Part shown: in pieces, positions 31,331 to 40,573 of the stretch | Numbering within the stretch: the first letter of the stretch is position 1 | Layout: each line of letters starts with the position of its first letter | Source of the DNA: Paenibacillus graminis | GTDB lineage: Bacteria; Bacillota; Bacilli; Paenibacillales; Paenibacillaceae | Direction of reading: 5' to 3' | DNA: 64,000 nucleotides | Assembly (NCBI RefSeq): GCF_000758705.1 | Contig: NZ_CP009287.1 | Location: forward strand, 124,001 to 188,000 | Made by a program: the position numbers and the translations under genes | Notes under the pieces: model-generated | The model's input: the letters and a program-made list of their open reading frames with translations, nothing else | The model's database searches: none | Told to the model about the DNA's origin: nothing

Positions 31331-32638
31331 GTGAAGGTTCAATCGAGCAAGGAATTTAAGCTTCAGCGTGAAGTGGAATACGGAACGCCGGAGCAGAACA
31401 GGGCTGTGAAGGAAATCGTGGCCGATATTAAAAAAGAGGGCGATGCCGCACTGCTCCGCTATACGGAACGTTTTGACGGTGCTGCGCTTACAGCTGCCGG
31501 ACTGCGTGTGACGGAGGAAGAGCTCCAGGCGGCGTATGGCCGGGTAGAGGAATCCTTCGTGACGGCGATCCGTGCCGCCGCAGCCAATATCCGGGCGTTT
31601 CATGCCCGGCAGAAACGCAATTCCTGGATGGATCTGCAACCGGACGGCACGATCCTCGGCCAGATCCTCCGCCCGCTGAAACGCGTGGGCGTCTATGTTC
31701 CCGGCGGCAAGGCAGCCTATCCGTCCTCGGTGCTGATGAACGTGATTCCGGCCCAGATCGCCGGCGTGCCGGAGATCGTGATGGTCACTCCGCCGTCGAC
31801 GGGCGGCACGGAGGGCATCGATCCTTACATTCTCGTCGCCGCCGCCGAAGCCGGCGTGAACGAGATCTACCGCGTGGGCGGCGCACAGGCGATTGCCGCA
31901 CTGGCGTTCGGCACGGCGTCCATCGCGCCGGTTGATAAGATCTGCGGGCCAGGGAACATCTACGTGGCCCTGGCCAAACGCGAGGTCTACGGCGCTGTCG
32001 ACATCGACAGCATCGCCGGACCGAGCGAGATCGTCGTGCTCGCCGACGATACCGCCGAGGCCGCCTACGTCGCGGCCGACCTGCTCTCGCAGGCCGAGCA
32101 CGACGAGATGGCCTCGGCCATCCTGGTCACGCCATCGCAGCGCTTGGCGGAGGCAGTCGCTGCCGAAGTAGAACGGCAGCTGCGGGAGCTTCCGCGCGAA
32201 GCCATCGCGCGTGCCTCTGTAGACCACTACGGCGCGATCATCGTCGTGGAGTCGCTGGCCGAGGGAATCTCAGTGGTGAACCGGCTGGCGCCGGAGCATC
32301 TGGAGATTGTCACGGAGGACCCGATGGGCCTGCTCGGCAGCATCGAAAATGCCGGAGCCATTTTCCTGGGCCCGTACAGCTCGGAGCCGGTGGGCGATTA
32401 TTTTGCCGGGCCGAATCATATTATTCCGACCAACGGAACAGCGCGGTTTTCGTCGCCGGTGGATGTGGATGATTTCATTAAGAAATCCAGCCTGATCTAT
32501 TACAGCAAAGAAGCGCTGCTGCAGGACGGGGCAACGATTATAGAACTGGCCCGCCGCGAGGGGCTGGAAGGCCATGCGCGGGCAATAGAGATCCGACTAC
32601 AGAACGAAGCGAAAGGTGGAGACGGGAATGGAAAGTAA
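31331..32638 (+). CDS. hisD: Histidinol dehydrogenase
   Basis: 435-residue zinc enzyme for the last two oxidations, histidinol to histidine. The family core [18 protein letters not shown] and [20 protein letters not shown] followed by DSIAGPSEI is present, and [12 protein letters not shown] carries the catalytic His. I use GTG 31331 ([10 protein letters not shown]), with AAAGGGGG upstream, giving the usual length; ATG 31310 is possible. It overlaps hisB by 11 bp. The middle part (about 31700-32250) is clearly richer in G+C and in C/G-ending codons than the rest of the operon. Confidence 0.93.
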   Translation: MKVQSSKEFKLQREVEYGTPEQNRAVKEIVADIKKEGDAALLRYTERFDGAALTAAGLRVTEEELQAAYGRVEESFVTAIRAAAANIRAFHARQKRNSWMDLQPDGTILGQILRPLKRVGVYVPGGKAAYPSSVLMNVIPAQIAGVPEIVMVTPPSTGGTEGIDPYILVAAAEAGVNEIYRVGGAQAIAALAFGTASIAPVDKICGPGNIYVALAKREVYGAVDIDSIAGPSEIVVLADDTAEAAYVAADLLSQAEHDEMASAILVTPSQRLAEAVAAEVERQLRELPREAIARASVDHYGAIIVVESLAEGISVVNRLAPEHLEIVTEDPMGLLGSIENAGAIFLGPYSSEPVGDYFAGPNHIIPTNGTARFSSPVDVDDFIKKSSLIYYSKEALLQDGATIIELARREGLEGHARAIEIRLQNEAKGGDGNGK

Positions 32639-33239
32639 CAACGAGGCTGGAGTTGTGCGTAAGGCCGGACTAAGCCGCAAAACAAACGAAACGGATATTA
32701 AGCTTTCCCTGGCCGTGGACGGCAGCGGGGTCTCGGGGCTGGAAACGGATGTGCCGTTTCTGAATCATATGCTGGATTTATTCACGAAGCACGGCCAGTT
32801 TGATCTGTCTGTGCAGGCGCGGGGCGACATCGAAATTGATGATCACCACACAGTAGAAGATATCGGTATCTGTCTGGGCCAGGCGTTCCGTGAAGCGCTG
32901 GGCGACAAAAAAGGCATCAAACGCTACGCCAATGTCTTCATCCCTATGGATGAAGCGCTGGCTCAGGTAGTCATCGACATCAGCAACCGGCCGCATTTTG
33001 AGTACCGGGCAACGTACCCTTCACAACAGGTGGGCAGCTTTTCAACGGAGCTGGTGCATGAATTTCTATGGAAATTCGCGCTGGAGGCGCGGATCACTCT
33101 GCACGTAATCGTACATTACGGCTCCAATACCCATCACATGATCGAAGCGATATTCAAGGCACTGGGACGGGCGCTGGATGAGGCCACACTGATTGACCCG
33201 CGCGTGAAGGGTGTGCCTTCCACGAAGGGAGTGCTGTAG
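32628..33239 (+). CDS. hisB: Imidazoleglycerol-phosphate dehydratase
   Basis: 203-residue manganese enzyme that dehydrates imidazoleglycerol phosphate. The doubled metal-binding repeat is visible: [17 protein letters not shown] with [16 protein letters not shown], and later [12 protein letters not shown] with [18 protein letters not shown]. It is the monofunctional type; the histidinol phosphatase is a separate gene (hisJ). The start is ATG 32628, because GGTGGAG is correctly spaced; GTG 32616 is less likely. hisH starts on the next base after its stop. Confidence 0.95.
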   Translation: MESNNEAGVVRKAGLSRKTNETDIKLSLAVDGSGVSGLETDVPFLNHMLDLFTKHGQFDLSVQARGDIEIDDHHTVEDIGICLGQAFREALGDKKGIKRYANVFIPMDEALAQVVIDISNRPHFEYRATYPSQQVGSFSTELVHEFLWKFALEARITLHVIVHYGSNTHHMIEAIFKALGRALDEATLIDPRVKGVPSTKGVL

Positions 33240-33863
33240 ATGACTGTTGCAATCGTCGATTACGGCATGGGCAATCTGCATAGTGTCAGCAAGGCGGTGG
33301 AACGACTCGGGTATAAAAGTCTTGTGACGGGTGAAGCCGGGGAAATTCTGGCTGCCGATAGCGTCATTCTGCCGGGAGTCGGTGCTTTTGGCGATGCGAT
33401 GGAGCATCTGCGGGAGAGCGGGCTGGATGCTGTGGTCCAAGAGGCCGCAGCTTCAGGCCAGCCGCTTTTGGGGATATGCCTCGGCATGCAGCTGCTGTTC
33501 AGCAGCGGCGAAGAGTACGGCACCCACGAAGGCCTGAATCTTCTGCCTGGCTCGGTAGTGCGTTTTGCGCCCCGTGAGGGCTATAAAGTGCCGCATATGG
33601 GCTGGAACAAGCTGGACTTTCTGCAGCCGCAGAGTCCTCTGTTCTCAGGGCTTGAAGCAGGACATGTGTATTTTGTCCACTCTTTCCATGCCATCATGGC
33701 ACAGCAGAGCGATCTGCTTGCTGTCACAGATTACGGGCATCCGGTTACGGCTATTGTAGGCCGGGAGAATGTATTCGGTATGCAGTTTCACCCGGAGAAG
33801 AGCGGGGAGCTGGGGATGAAGCTGCTGGGTAATTTTTTGAAGCTGAAGGGCCCGCAGGGGTAA
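33240..33863 (+). CDS. hisH: Imidazole glycerol phosphate synthase, glutamine amidotransferase HisH
   Basis: 207-residue class I amidotransferase that releases ammonia from glutamine and channels it to HisF. The nucleophile Cys is in LLGICLGMQLL, and the catalytic His and Glu are in FGMQFHPEKSG. The ATG 33240 follows the hisB stop directly, implying coupled translation. It is separated from hisF by hisA and a 619-bp gap. Confidence 0.95.
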   Translation: MTVAIVDYGMGNLHSVSKAVERLGYKSLVTGEAGEILAADSVILPGVGAFGDAMEHLRESGLDAVVQEAAASGQPLLGICLGMQLLFSSGEEYGTHEGLNLLPGSVVRFAPREGYKVPHMGWNKLDFLQPQSPLFSGLEAGHVYFVHSFHAIMAQQSDLLAVTDYGHPVTAIVGRENVFGMQFHPEKSGELGMKLLGNFLKLKGPQG

Positions 33864-33903
33864 GCCTGCTATAACTATATTGTAACGAAAGTGGGAGCGC
33901 CAC

Positions 33904-34641
33904 ATGTCTTCTTTTATCGTATATCCGGCAATTGATATCCGGGATGGAAAATGCGTCAGACTGCAGCAGGGGGACTACAATCAGGAAACCATATATAATG
34001 ACAGTCCGGTGAGCGTGGCCAAATCGTGGGAAGAGCAGGGCGGCAAATTTATTCACCTCGTCGATTTGGACGGTGCCAAAGCCGGACATCCGGTGAATGA
34101 TGCCATCATCGGGGCGATTGCCAAAAACGCAGGCGTCCCTGTGCAGGTAGGCGGAGGACTCCGTACGCTTGCGGATGTCGAGAAACTGCTGGGTCTCGGC
34201 GTCAGCCGGGTCATTATCGGCACTGCGGCTATTAACGATCATGCGTTCACAGAGGCTGTGCTCGCCAAATACGGCGACAAGGTTGCGATCGGGATCGATG
34301 CCCGGGGCGGTTATGTAGCCACTCATGGCTGGCTGAACACCTCTGAGGTGCGTGCGGAGGACTTGGCTAAGGAGTTGGCAGCCAAAGGCGCCGAAACGTT
34401 CATCTACACCGACATTTCACGCGACGGTATGATGCAGGGACCTAACATCGAGGGCATCCTGTCCATGGCTGCTACCAGCGGCAAAACCGTTATTGCTTCG
34501 GGCGGTGTAACAAGTCTGGACGACCTGCTGCGTCTTAGCGTACATAGCGGCAGCGGTATCGGCGGAGCAATTGTTGGCAAAGCGCTCTACACCGGCAATA
34601 TTGATCTGGCTGAAGCACTGCAGGCGCTGGACAGTAATTAG
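33904..34641 (+). CDS. hisA: Phosphoribosylformimino-5-aminoimidazole carboxamide ribotide isomerase
   Basis: 245-residue (beta-alpha)8 isomerase, step 4 of the pathway. The two half-barrel phosphate sites are seen in QVGGGLRTL and [11 protein letters not shown], with catalytic Asp in [14 protein letters not shown] (N-terminus) and [13 protein letters not shown]. The start ATG 33904 follows GTGGGAGCG. After it the operon is broken by a long repeat-bearing gap. Confidence 0.95.
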   Translation: MSSFIVYPAIDIRDGKCVRLQQGDYNQETIYNDSPVSVAKSWEEQGGKFIHLVDLDGAKAGHPVNDAIIGAIAKNAGVPVQVGGGLRTLADVEKLLGLGVSRVIIGTAAINDHAFTEAVLAKYGDKVAIGIDARGGYVATHGWLNTSEVRAEDLAKELAAKGAETFIYTDISRDGMMQGPNIEGILSMAATSGKTVIASGGVTSLDDLLRLSVHSGSGIGGAIVGKALYTGNIDLAEALQALDSN

Positions 34642-34685
34642 GCTAGACAGGAGTTCTGGTCAAAAGTGCACTTTTTCGCTTGATT

Positions 34686-34755
34686 CTGCTGTACAGAGTG
34701 CAGTGGTTTGGATTTTTTGGTTGATTTATGTGTCATCTGTTGTACAAAGTGCAAT
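34686..34755 (+). repeat. Imperfect direct repeats CTGYTGTACARAGTGCARY
   Basis: CTGCTGTACAGAGTGCAGT (34686-34704) and CTGTTGTACAAAGTGCAAT (34737-34755) match at 16 of 19 positions, 51 bp apart. A shorter AAAGTGCACTTTTT lies at 34663. Confidence 0.8.
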
Positions 34756-34985
34756 CATGTAGAGGTTGCCGCCCAAGCCGAAAATTGAAGTTGGTTTAAT
34801 GCTCATACATGTGCAGTCAAGCGTACCTTTACTTTTATCTTTTCGTCAGATAGTGCGAGGAAGCCGTCCCGGCTGAGGCTAAAACGTGGAACACGAAGGT
34901 TTGTTTTGGGGATGTACTCTTTTTTTGACTTATATGGATTGAATTAAACAAGCTTATGAACAGAGCAGTCATCCTTAGTGGGAAT

Positions 34986-35153
34986 AAGTATCACTAATTG
35001 GGCTCATTCGGCTTATGGAGCAGCCTATGTTGGAAAAAGTACCACTAATCAGACTAAAAGCCGCCGTGAAGGATGAATTTGCATGAATTAGATGTACAAA
35101 ATCCAACTAAAACCAGCTGTATCCAGAATTTCAGCGAATTAGTTTTACTTTTT
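34986..35153. repeat. Three-copy element AAGTAYCACTAAT, one inverted
   Basis: Copies at 34986-34999 (AAGTATCACTAATT), 35035-35049 (AAAAGTACCACTAAT) and, inverted, 35138-35153 (ATTAGTTTTACTTTTT). Inverted copies could pair in RNA. Confidence 0.7.
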
Positions 35154-35260
35154 CCGCTTAGTTATAGTTCTGCCATCCGGGTGTCCAGAGGGCCGGGGCC
35201 CTTGGGGTCCCCTTGGCTAAGGGGATTTAGGGGGATCGAAATTGAAATGGGGGTTATTCC

Positions 35261-36019
35261 ATGTTAGCCAAACGCATCATTCCCTGTCTGGATGTAAAGG
35301 ACGGGCGGGTAGTCAAAGGCGTGAATTTTGTGAATCTGCGCGATGCCGGCGATCCGGTGGAGCTGGCGGCACTGTATGACCGTGAGGGCGCAGATGAGCT
35401 CGTATTTCTCGATATTTCCGCTTCTGTCGAAGGCCGGGCCACGATGGTGGAAGTTGTACGGCAGACCGCCGGTGAAATCGCCATTCCGTTCACGGTAGGC
35501 GGAGGGATCTCCACGCCAGAGGATATGAAACGCATCCTGCGTGCCGGTGCGGACAAAATCGGTATCAATACCGCAGCGGTCAACAACCCGCAGCTCATTC
35601 TTGAAGGAGCACGGCGTTTCGGCGCCCAGTGTATTGTAGTGGCAATGGATGCCAAATATAATGAGGCTTGGGGCGAATGGGAAGTATACACGCACGGCGG
35701 ACGCAAGCCTACAGGAATCCGTGCGCTGGCCTGGGCCAAGGAAGCCGAGAAGCTGGGGGCGGGCGAAATTCTGCTGACCAGCATGGATGCGGACGGCACC
35801 AAGGACGGCTTTGATCTGAAGCTGACCGCTGCGGTCAGCGATTTGCTCACCATTCCTGTCATTGCCTCCGGGGGAGCGGGGAAGATGGAGCATTTTTATG
35901 ATGTATTTACTGAAGGCAAAGCCGATGCGGGATTGGCAGCGACAATTTTTCACTATAAAGAGATTGCCATTCATGATTTAAAAGCAGATCTGAAGCAAAA
36001 AGGGGTAGAGATCCGATGA
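35261..36019 (+). CDS. hisF: Imidazole glycerol phosphate synthase, cyclase HisF
   Basis: 252-residue (beta-alpha)8 cyclase that uses ammonia from HisH to make imidazoleglycerol phosphate and AICAR. The family start [20 protein letters not shown], catalytic Asp in DVKDG, phosphate sites TVGGGIST and ASGGAGK, and [13 protein letters not shown] are present. The ATG 35261 has GGGGG upstream. Its stop overlaps hisIE by 4 bp (ATGA), so coupling resumes after the gap. Confidence 0.96.
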   Translation: MLAKRIIPCLDVKDGRVVKGVNFVNLRDAGDPVELAALYDREGADELVFLDISASVEGRATMVEVVRQTAGEIAIPFTVGGGISTPEDMKRILRAGADKIGINTAAVNNPQLILEGARRFGAQCIVVAMDAKYNEAWGEWEVYTHGGRKPTGIRALAWAKEAEKLGAGEILLTSMDADGTKDGFDLKLTAAVSDLLTIPVIASGGAGKMEHFYDVFTEGKADAGLAATIFHYKEIAIHDLKADLKQKGVEIR

Positions 36020-36744
36020 GCGAAGCTGAACAAAATAAAGCCCTGGGCCAGCAAGAGGTGCTAGAGGGTATCCGCTGGAATGAAGCCGGACTGCTGCCTG
36101 CGGTAGTCCAGGATGCGAACAGTCTGGAAGTCTTGATGTTTGCCTATATGAACAAAGAATCGCTTCAGCTCTCGCTGGAGAGCGGACAGACCTGGTTCTG
36201 GAGCCGTTCGCGCGGCGAGCTGTGGCATAAGGGAGGGACCTCGGGCAATACCCAGGCCATTACCTCGATTCATTATGACTGCGACAGCGACACGCTGCTG
36301 GTAAAGGTTGTCCCGGAAGGACCGGCATGCCATACGGGAGAAACCTCCTGTTTCTTCCGCGAGCTCCCGCTGAGGAACTCTGCAGCAGGAGAAGCTAAGG
36401 AAGGTCAAGGCGCTGGCTCTGCACGGCAAGGGCTGAACGACAATGAACGGTTTGCGGTTCTGGGCGAACTGGAACGGGTAATTGCCGAGCGGGAGGCCGA
36501 GCGGCCGGAGGGCGCCTATACGACCTATCTGTTCGACAAGGGCGTTGACAAGATTCTTAAAAAGGTAGGCGAAGAAGCCTCGGAAACGATCATTGCAGCC
36601 AAAAATAAAGATAATGCCGAGCTGCGCCTCGAAGTCAGCGATCTGATCTACCATCTGCTGGTGCTTCTTCAGGAACGCAAGCTTCCGCTGGATGACATTA
36701 TGGATGAGCTGAGCGCCCGCCATGAACGGCCCCGCCGCGATTAG
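36016..36744 (+). CDS. hisIE: Bifunctional phosphoribosyl-AMP cyclohydrolase/phosphoribosyl-ATP pyrophosphatase
   Basis: 242-residue fusion of HisI and HisE (steps 2 and 3). The N-terminal cyclohydrolase shows [30 protein letters not shown] and the zinc Cys/His set in DCDSDTLL and [12 protein letters not shown]. After a linker (about 125-145), the C-terminal pyrophosphohydrolase shows [14 protein letters not shown] [20 protein letters not shown] and [12 protein letters not shown]. Overlaps hisF by 4 bp. Fusion is usual in Firmicutes. Confidence 0.95.
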   Translation: MSEAEQNKALGQQEVLEGIRWNEAGLLPAVVQDANSLEVLMFAYMNKESLQLSLESGQTWFWSRSRGELWHKGGTSGNTQAITSIHYDCDSDTLLVKVVPEGPACHTGETSCFFRELPLRNSAAGEAKEGQGAGSARQGLNDNERFAVLGELERVIAEREAERPEGAYTTYLFDKGVDKILKKVGEEASETIIAAKNKDNAELRLEVSDLIYHLLVLLQERKLPLDDIMDELSARHERPRRD

Positions 36745-36759
36745 GAAGGAGCCTTCAGC

Positions 36760-37587
36760 ATGCGTATTGATTATCATACCCACCATGAACGCTGCGGCCA
36801 CGCGGTAGGAACACTGGAAGAATACGTACAGCGGGGGATTGAACTGGGGCTGGAGCAGCTCGGATTGTCGGACCACCTGCCGCTTATCCATGTGGACCCG
36901 GAGAGCTACTATCCGGAGATGGCTATGCCGCTGTCGGAGCTTCCCCGTTACGTCGAAGAATGTTTGAACCTGAAAGAGCGTTATCGCGGAAGGATCGAGC
37001 TGCGTGTCGGGCTGGAAGCCGATTATATCGAAGGGTATGAGGAGCAGATCCGTGAGCTGTTATCACCGTATCCGTGGGATTATCTGATCGGATCGGTGCA
37101 TTTTCTCGGAGAATGGGACATCACAGACTTTCGCCAGACCGGGGGCTGGGAAGGCCGGGATGTGATGGAGGTCTACCGCCGGTATTATGATGCGGTGCGG
37201 AAGTCGGCGTTATCGGGATTATATGATATTATAGGACATATGGATGTAATCAAACGGTTTGGCTACGGTCCACAGACACCGGAGGGCAAGGCCGAGGTGC
37301 AGGCGATGGAGCTGGAAGCGCTGAAGGCAATAGCCGGCAGCGGCATAGCGATGGAGCTTAATGCTTCCGGGCTTACCAAGCCCTGCGCGGAGATGTTCCC
37401 CTCGGAGCATGTGCTCCAGCAGGCGCTGGAGCTGGGCATCCCGCTCACCCTTGGCTCTGACGCCCATGATCCCTTGAAGCTGGGAGACGGCTTGCAGGAA
37501 GCGCGCAGCCTGCTGTGGCGCACAGGTTTCCGCAAATTGGCTGTGTTTGAAGGACGTGTCCGTACGCTCGTTCCGTTTGAACTATAA
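36760..37587 (+). CDS. hisJ: Histidinol-phosphatase, PHP type
   Basis: 275-residue PHP-family phosphatase removing phosphate from histidinol phosphate. The metal-site motifs are seen: DYHTHHERCGHA near 4-15, GLEADYIEG, SVHFLGEWD, and GSDAHDP near 237. Start ATG 36760 after AAGGAGCC, 15 bp from hisIE. It supplies the activity missing from the monofunctional HisB. The pathway in this operon is thus complete except HisC aminotransferase, which is not in the window. Confidence 0.93.
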   Translation: MRIDYHTHHERCGHAVGTLEEYVQRGIELGLEQLGLSDHLPLIHVDPESYYPEMAMPLSELPRYVEECLNLKERYRGRIELRVGLEADYIEGYEEQIRELLSPYPWDYLIGSVHFLGEWDITDFRQTGGWEGRDVMEVYRRYYDAVRKSALSGLYDIIGHMDVIKRFGYGPQTPEGKAEVQAMELEALKAIAGSGIAMELNASGLTKPCAEMFPSEHVLQQALELGIPLTLGSDAHDPLKLGDGLQEARSLLWRTGFRKLAVFEGRVRTLVPFEL

Positions 37588-37610
37588 ATTTTGATCCCCA
37601 GGAGGGTACT

Positions 37611-38561
37611 ATGCATCATCATCAATTGCGTATTTTTTCCGGTTCGTCGAATCCGAAGCTGGCCGCAGATATTGCGGAGCGTCTGGGTGCCCCTCTGGGC
37701 CAGATTAAGCTGACCCGCTTCAAGAGCGGCGAGATTTATGTGCATTATGAAGAGAGCATCCGGAACTGTGACGTATTTTTGGTGCAATCCCTCGCGCATC
37801 CCATTAATGAACTGTTTGTAGAGCTGCTGGTCATGATCGATGCCGCCAAGCGCGCATCAGCCAGAACGGTTAATATTATTGTGCCTTATTACGGCTACGC
37901 ACGGCAGGAGCGGAAATCTGCGCCGCGCGAGCCGATTTCGGCCAAGATGGTGGCGGATGTGCTTACAACCGCAGGAGCCACCCGTGTGATTACGATTGAT
38001 CTGCATGCGGCTGCGATTCAAGGCTTCTTCAACATTCCGGTAGATCACTTGACGGCACTTGATCTAATCAGTGGGTATCTGAAGGTGAAGGGCTTATCCG
38101 ACCTGGTGGTCGTATCACCGGATGCGGGCCGTGCCTCAATGGCCGAGAAGCTGGCCAGCCGTCTGGATTCACCGTTTGCCATCATGATCAAGAAGCGTCC
38201 GGCTCACAACGAATCGGTGATTACGCATGTGATTGGTGATGTAGAAGGACGGACGCCAATCATTATCGAGGATCTGATTGATACGGGAACGACGATTGTG
38301 AATGTGGTAGAGGGCCTGAAGGATCGGGGAGCCAAGAACAGCATTGTTTGTGCCACCCATGGTCTTTTTTCCGGAGACGCCTTGAGCCGTATGGTCCACC
38401 CTAATATAGATGAAATTGTTGTTACCGACTCTATTGCGCTGCCGGACGATCATTCCAGCCGTTTCACTGTGCTCTCCGTAGCACCTATGCTGGCTGAAGC
38501 CACACGTATTATTATCGAAGGCGGTTCCATTGACAAGCTGTTCAGAGATGCGGGAATTTAG
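37611..38561 (+). CDS. prs: Ribose-phosphate pyrophosphokinase
   Basis: 316-residue PRPP synthetase, supplying the PRPP used by HisG. Motifs: RQERKSAPREPISAKM, DLHAAAIQGFFNIPVDHL, VVSPDAGRASMAEKLA, and the PRPP loop IIEDLIDTGTTIVN. The loop ends TGTT rather than the more common TAGT. It is 23 bp after hisJ and the stop codon lies inside its terminator. Bacillales usually have a prs gene with glmU elsewhere, so this is probably a second, his-linked copy; the window cannot show that. Confidence 0.93.
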   Translation: MHHHQLRIFSGSSNPKLAADIAERLGAPLGQIKLTRFKSGEIYVHYEESIRNCDVFLVQSLAHPINELFVELLVMIDAAKRASARTVNIIVPYYGYARQERKSAPREPISAKMVADVLTTAGATRVITIDLHAAAIQGFFNIPVDHLTALDLISGYLKVKGLSDLVVVSPDAGRASMAEKLASRLDSPFAIMIKKRPAHNESVITHVIGDVEGRTPIIIEDLIDTGTTIVNVVEGLKDRGAKNSIVCATHGLFSGDALSRMVHPNIDEIVVTDSIALPDDHSSRFTVLSVAPMLAEATRIIIEGGSIDKLFRDAGI

Positions 38562-38577
38562 CCTGCGTCTTTTTTTA
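38546..38577 (+). terminator. Terminator of the his operon
   Basis: AGATGCGGG pairs with CCTGCGTCT (9 bp, G-T wobbles), then a T run. The stem starts within the last codons of prs and the stop codon is in the loop. Confidence 0.85.
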
Positions 38578-38684
38578 TGGAAAGCGGGCTGGTGAATCAA
38601 TCATGCCGGGGTGCAAAGATGGATTTTTCAAGCTTTTACCTTCTGGAGACTCCCTTCTAAGCTTGAGAATCCCCCTGTCACATG

Positions 38685-38693
38685 TGGTATACT
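38685..38693 (+). promoter_or_regulatory. Extended -10 promoter for the TPR gene
   Basis: TGGTATACT is an extended -10 at 38685-38693, 128 bp before the start. Upstream TTGAGA is 19 bp away, so -35 use is uncertain. The leader holds GGTAACGGCGG and TTACCGCCGC, which can pair partly. Confidence 0.45.
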
Positions 38694-38820
38694 GTGTGAA
38701 GACAGTCGGGACCATAAATGGTAACGGCGGCACTTAAATGGGAGCCAGCGCAGGGATTACCGCCGCTCTCCTATTTTTCGTGAGGATAAGGAAGCTTACA
38801 AAGGGAGGTGCCTTGCTTCC

Positions 38821-40554
38821 ATGATTGAGAGAACTTCAGAGAATGACGTGGAGAATGGTAATGTGATTCCCGTTACTCTGGATGCCAATTTTTTCTTTGA
38901 AAGAGCCGTACGGTCACTCGACCGCTTTCAATATGATAAGGCATTGAAGAATTTTCGCAAAGCTGTTGAATATGAACCGGAGAACCCGGTGAATCATTGC
39001 AATATGGCGGGTATATTATCCGAGATGGGGAAATATGAGGCGTCCAACGACATCCTAACCCATGTTCTGGAGGAAATTGATCCCTCTATGACGGAATGCC
39101 ACTTCTATATGGCTAATAACTATGCAAATATGGAAAGCTTTGAAGAGGCCGAGCGCAGTCTGGTTACCTATCTTCAGGAGGATGCGAGCGGAGAGTTCAT
39201 GGCCGAGTCCGAAGAACTGATGGAGCTGCTGCAATATGAGCTGAACCGTCCGGCTCCGCTGGTCCGGATCCGCAGCCGGGAGGGTGTAGTGGAGCATGAC
39301 AGAGCCCGCAGCCTGCTCGAGGAAGGAAAGTTTCCGCAAGCGGTCGCACTGCTTGAAGAAATTGTACAGAACATCCCCGATTTCCTGGCGGCGCATAACA
39401 ATCTGGCTCTTGCCTATTTCTACATGGGCCGCTTTGCCAAAGCCAAGGAATGCCTTGGCGAAGTGCTCGCGCAGGACCCGGGGAACCTGCATGCATTGTG
39501 CAACATGGCTATTTTCTTGCAGTATGCCGGCGATCGGGAGCAGCTGGAGGGGCTGGTGCGCATGCTGGAAGCCACAGTGCCTTTTCACCAGGAGCATGTA
39601 TTCAAAATGGCTACGACGATGGGGATTCTGGGGAAGCACAGAACAGCCTACGGGCACTTCCGCCGCCTGCTGAAGGACGAGGAGGTTGGCGGCGATGCCA
39701 GCTTGTACCATTACTGTGCGGCTGCGGCAAGCAACAGCGGACTTGAGAGCGAGGCGGTACGCTGCTGGCAGCTGGCCGCGAAGCTGGACCCGGAATCCGC
39801 AGTACCGAAGTTTTTCCTGTCCCAGCTTCAGCTGGCACAGGCTGAAGGCCGTCCGCTGCCTCCGGTAAGCTATAATTATCAGCTGCCTTTCCAGGAGCAG
39901 CTCAAGCAGTGGAAGAACAACATGGGCAGCTTCTCTGAGGAGGTGCGGAATAATCCGCTGCTGCGCGCTTCGTTCTTTTGGGCACTGCGCTACGGTGATT
40001 CAAGTACGAAGCTTCAGGTGACAGAGGCGCTCCGCTGGATCGGGGACGATGAAATGTCCGAGGTGCTGAAGGGGATTTCTGAGCAGGAGCCGCTGCAGGA
40101 GACTGCACTTCTCGGGCTGCAGCGCCTGATCGGTGGCGCACCGGAGGAGAACACAATCCAGAGGGCGGTACAAGAGCCGGTCGTGCCAATCCATAAAGGG
40201 CCACCGGAATGGAAAGAGGACTGGCAGCGGGTTATTGATCATACGGCTGCCGTGATGGACCGGCGGTATGATGCCGTTCTGAAGAAGGATGCTGAGCTCC
40301 TCTGGAAGCAGTTTATAAGCCGTCTCTACCCGGATGTTCCCTTGTTTAGGCATACTGCGGGCTGGTGTGCGGCTCTGGAATATTTGACCGCCAAGCTGCA
40401 TGGCCATCCGCTTACCTATCGTGAGGCTGCCCAGCGCTACGGCGTTTCGGTCTCTATGGTAAGCCGGTACGCGCGGCGTATTCATCAAGTATGCGGGTTC
40501 CCGCAGGACGGGGCGGCAGCGGACATTTTGCCGCCTTTTACGGAAAATATCTGA
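38821..40554 (+). CDS. TPR-repeat protein with C-terminal helix-turn-helix
   Basis: 577-residue soluble protein. The N-terminal half is built of helical pairs of about 34 residues (for example FQYDKALKNFRKAVEYEPEN then PVNHCNMAGILSEMGKYEAS), the mark of tetratricopeptide repeats, which bind protein partners. The C-terminus TYREAAQRYGVSVSMVSRYA is a helix-turn-helix-like element, so DNA contact is possible. B. subtilis has a TPR protein, YvcD, at the same place upstream of trxB; I take this as its counterpart, function unknown. The ATG 38821 follows AGGGAGGTG. Confidence 0.85.
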   Translation: MIERTSENDVENGNVIPVTLDANFFFERAVRSLDRFQYDKALKNFRKAVEYEPENPVNHCNMAGILSEMGKYEASNDILTHVLEEIDPSMTECHFYMANNYANMESFEEAERSLVTYLQEDASGEFMAESEELMELLQYELNRPAPLVRIRSREGVVEHDRARSLLEEGKFPQAVALLEEIVQNIPDFLAAHNNLALAYFYMGRFAKAKECLGEVLAQDPGNLHALCNMAIFLQYAGDREQLEGLVRMLEATVPFHQEHVFKMATTMGILGKHRTAYGHFRRLLKDEEVGGDASLYHYCAAAASNSGLESEAVRCWQLAAKLDPESAVPKFFLSQLQLAQAEGRPLPPVSYNYQLPFQEQLKQWKNNMGSFSEEVRNNPLLRASFFWALRYGDSSTKLQVTEALRWIGDDEMSEVLKGISEQEPLQETALLGLQRLIGGAPEENTIQRAVQEPVVPIHKGPPEWKEDWQRVIDHTAAVMDRRYDAVLKKDAELLWKQFISRLYPDVPLFRHTAGWCAALEYLTAKLHGHPLTYREAAQRYGVSVSMVSRYARRIHQVCGFPQDGAAADILPPFTENI

Positions 40555-40573
40555 CCCTAAGGAGGATATACTC

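Larger units (their letters stand above)
34642..35260 (+). other. Repeat-bearing gap between hisA and hisF
   Basis: 619 bp with no credible gene inside a tight biosynthetic operon. It contains two partial direct repeats (34686-34755), a three-copy element around AAGTA(T/C)CACTAATT (34986-35153, one copy inverted), and a GC-rich segment GGGCCGGGGCCCTTGGGG near 35191-35208 with further inverted matches. Composition is more AT-rich than the genes on either side. It looks like accumulated dispersed-repeat remnants, not a promoter region. Confidence 0.7.

Noticed and set aside
35073-35267. 64-codon frame in the hisA-hisF gap
   Set aside because: It runs through the repeats, has no ribosome site, and its protein has no recognisable features.
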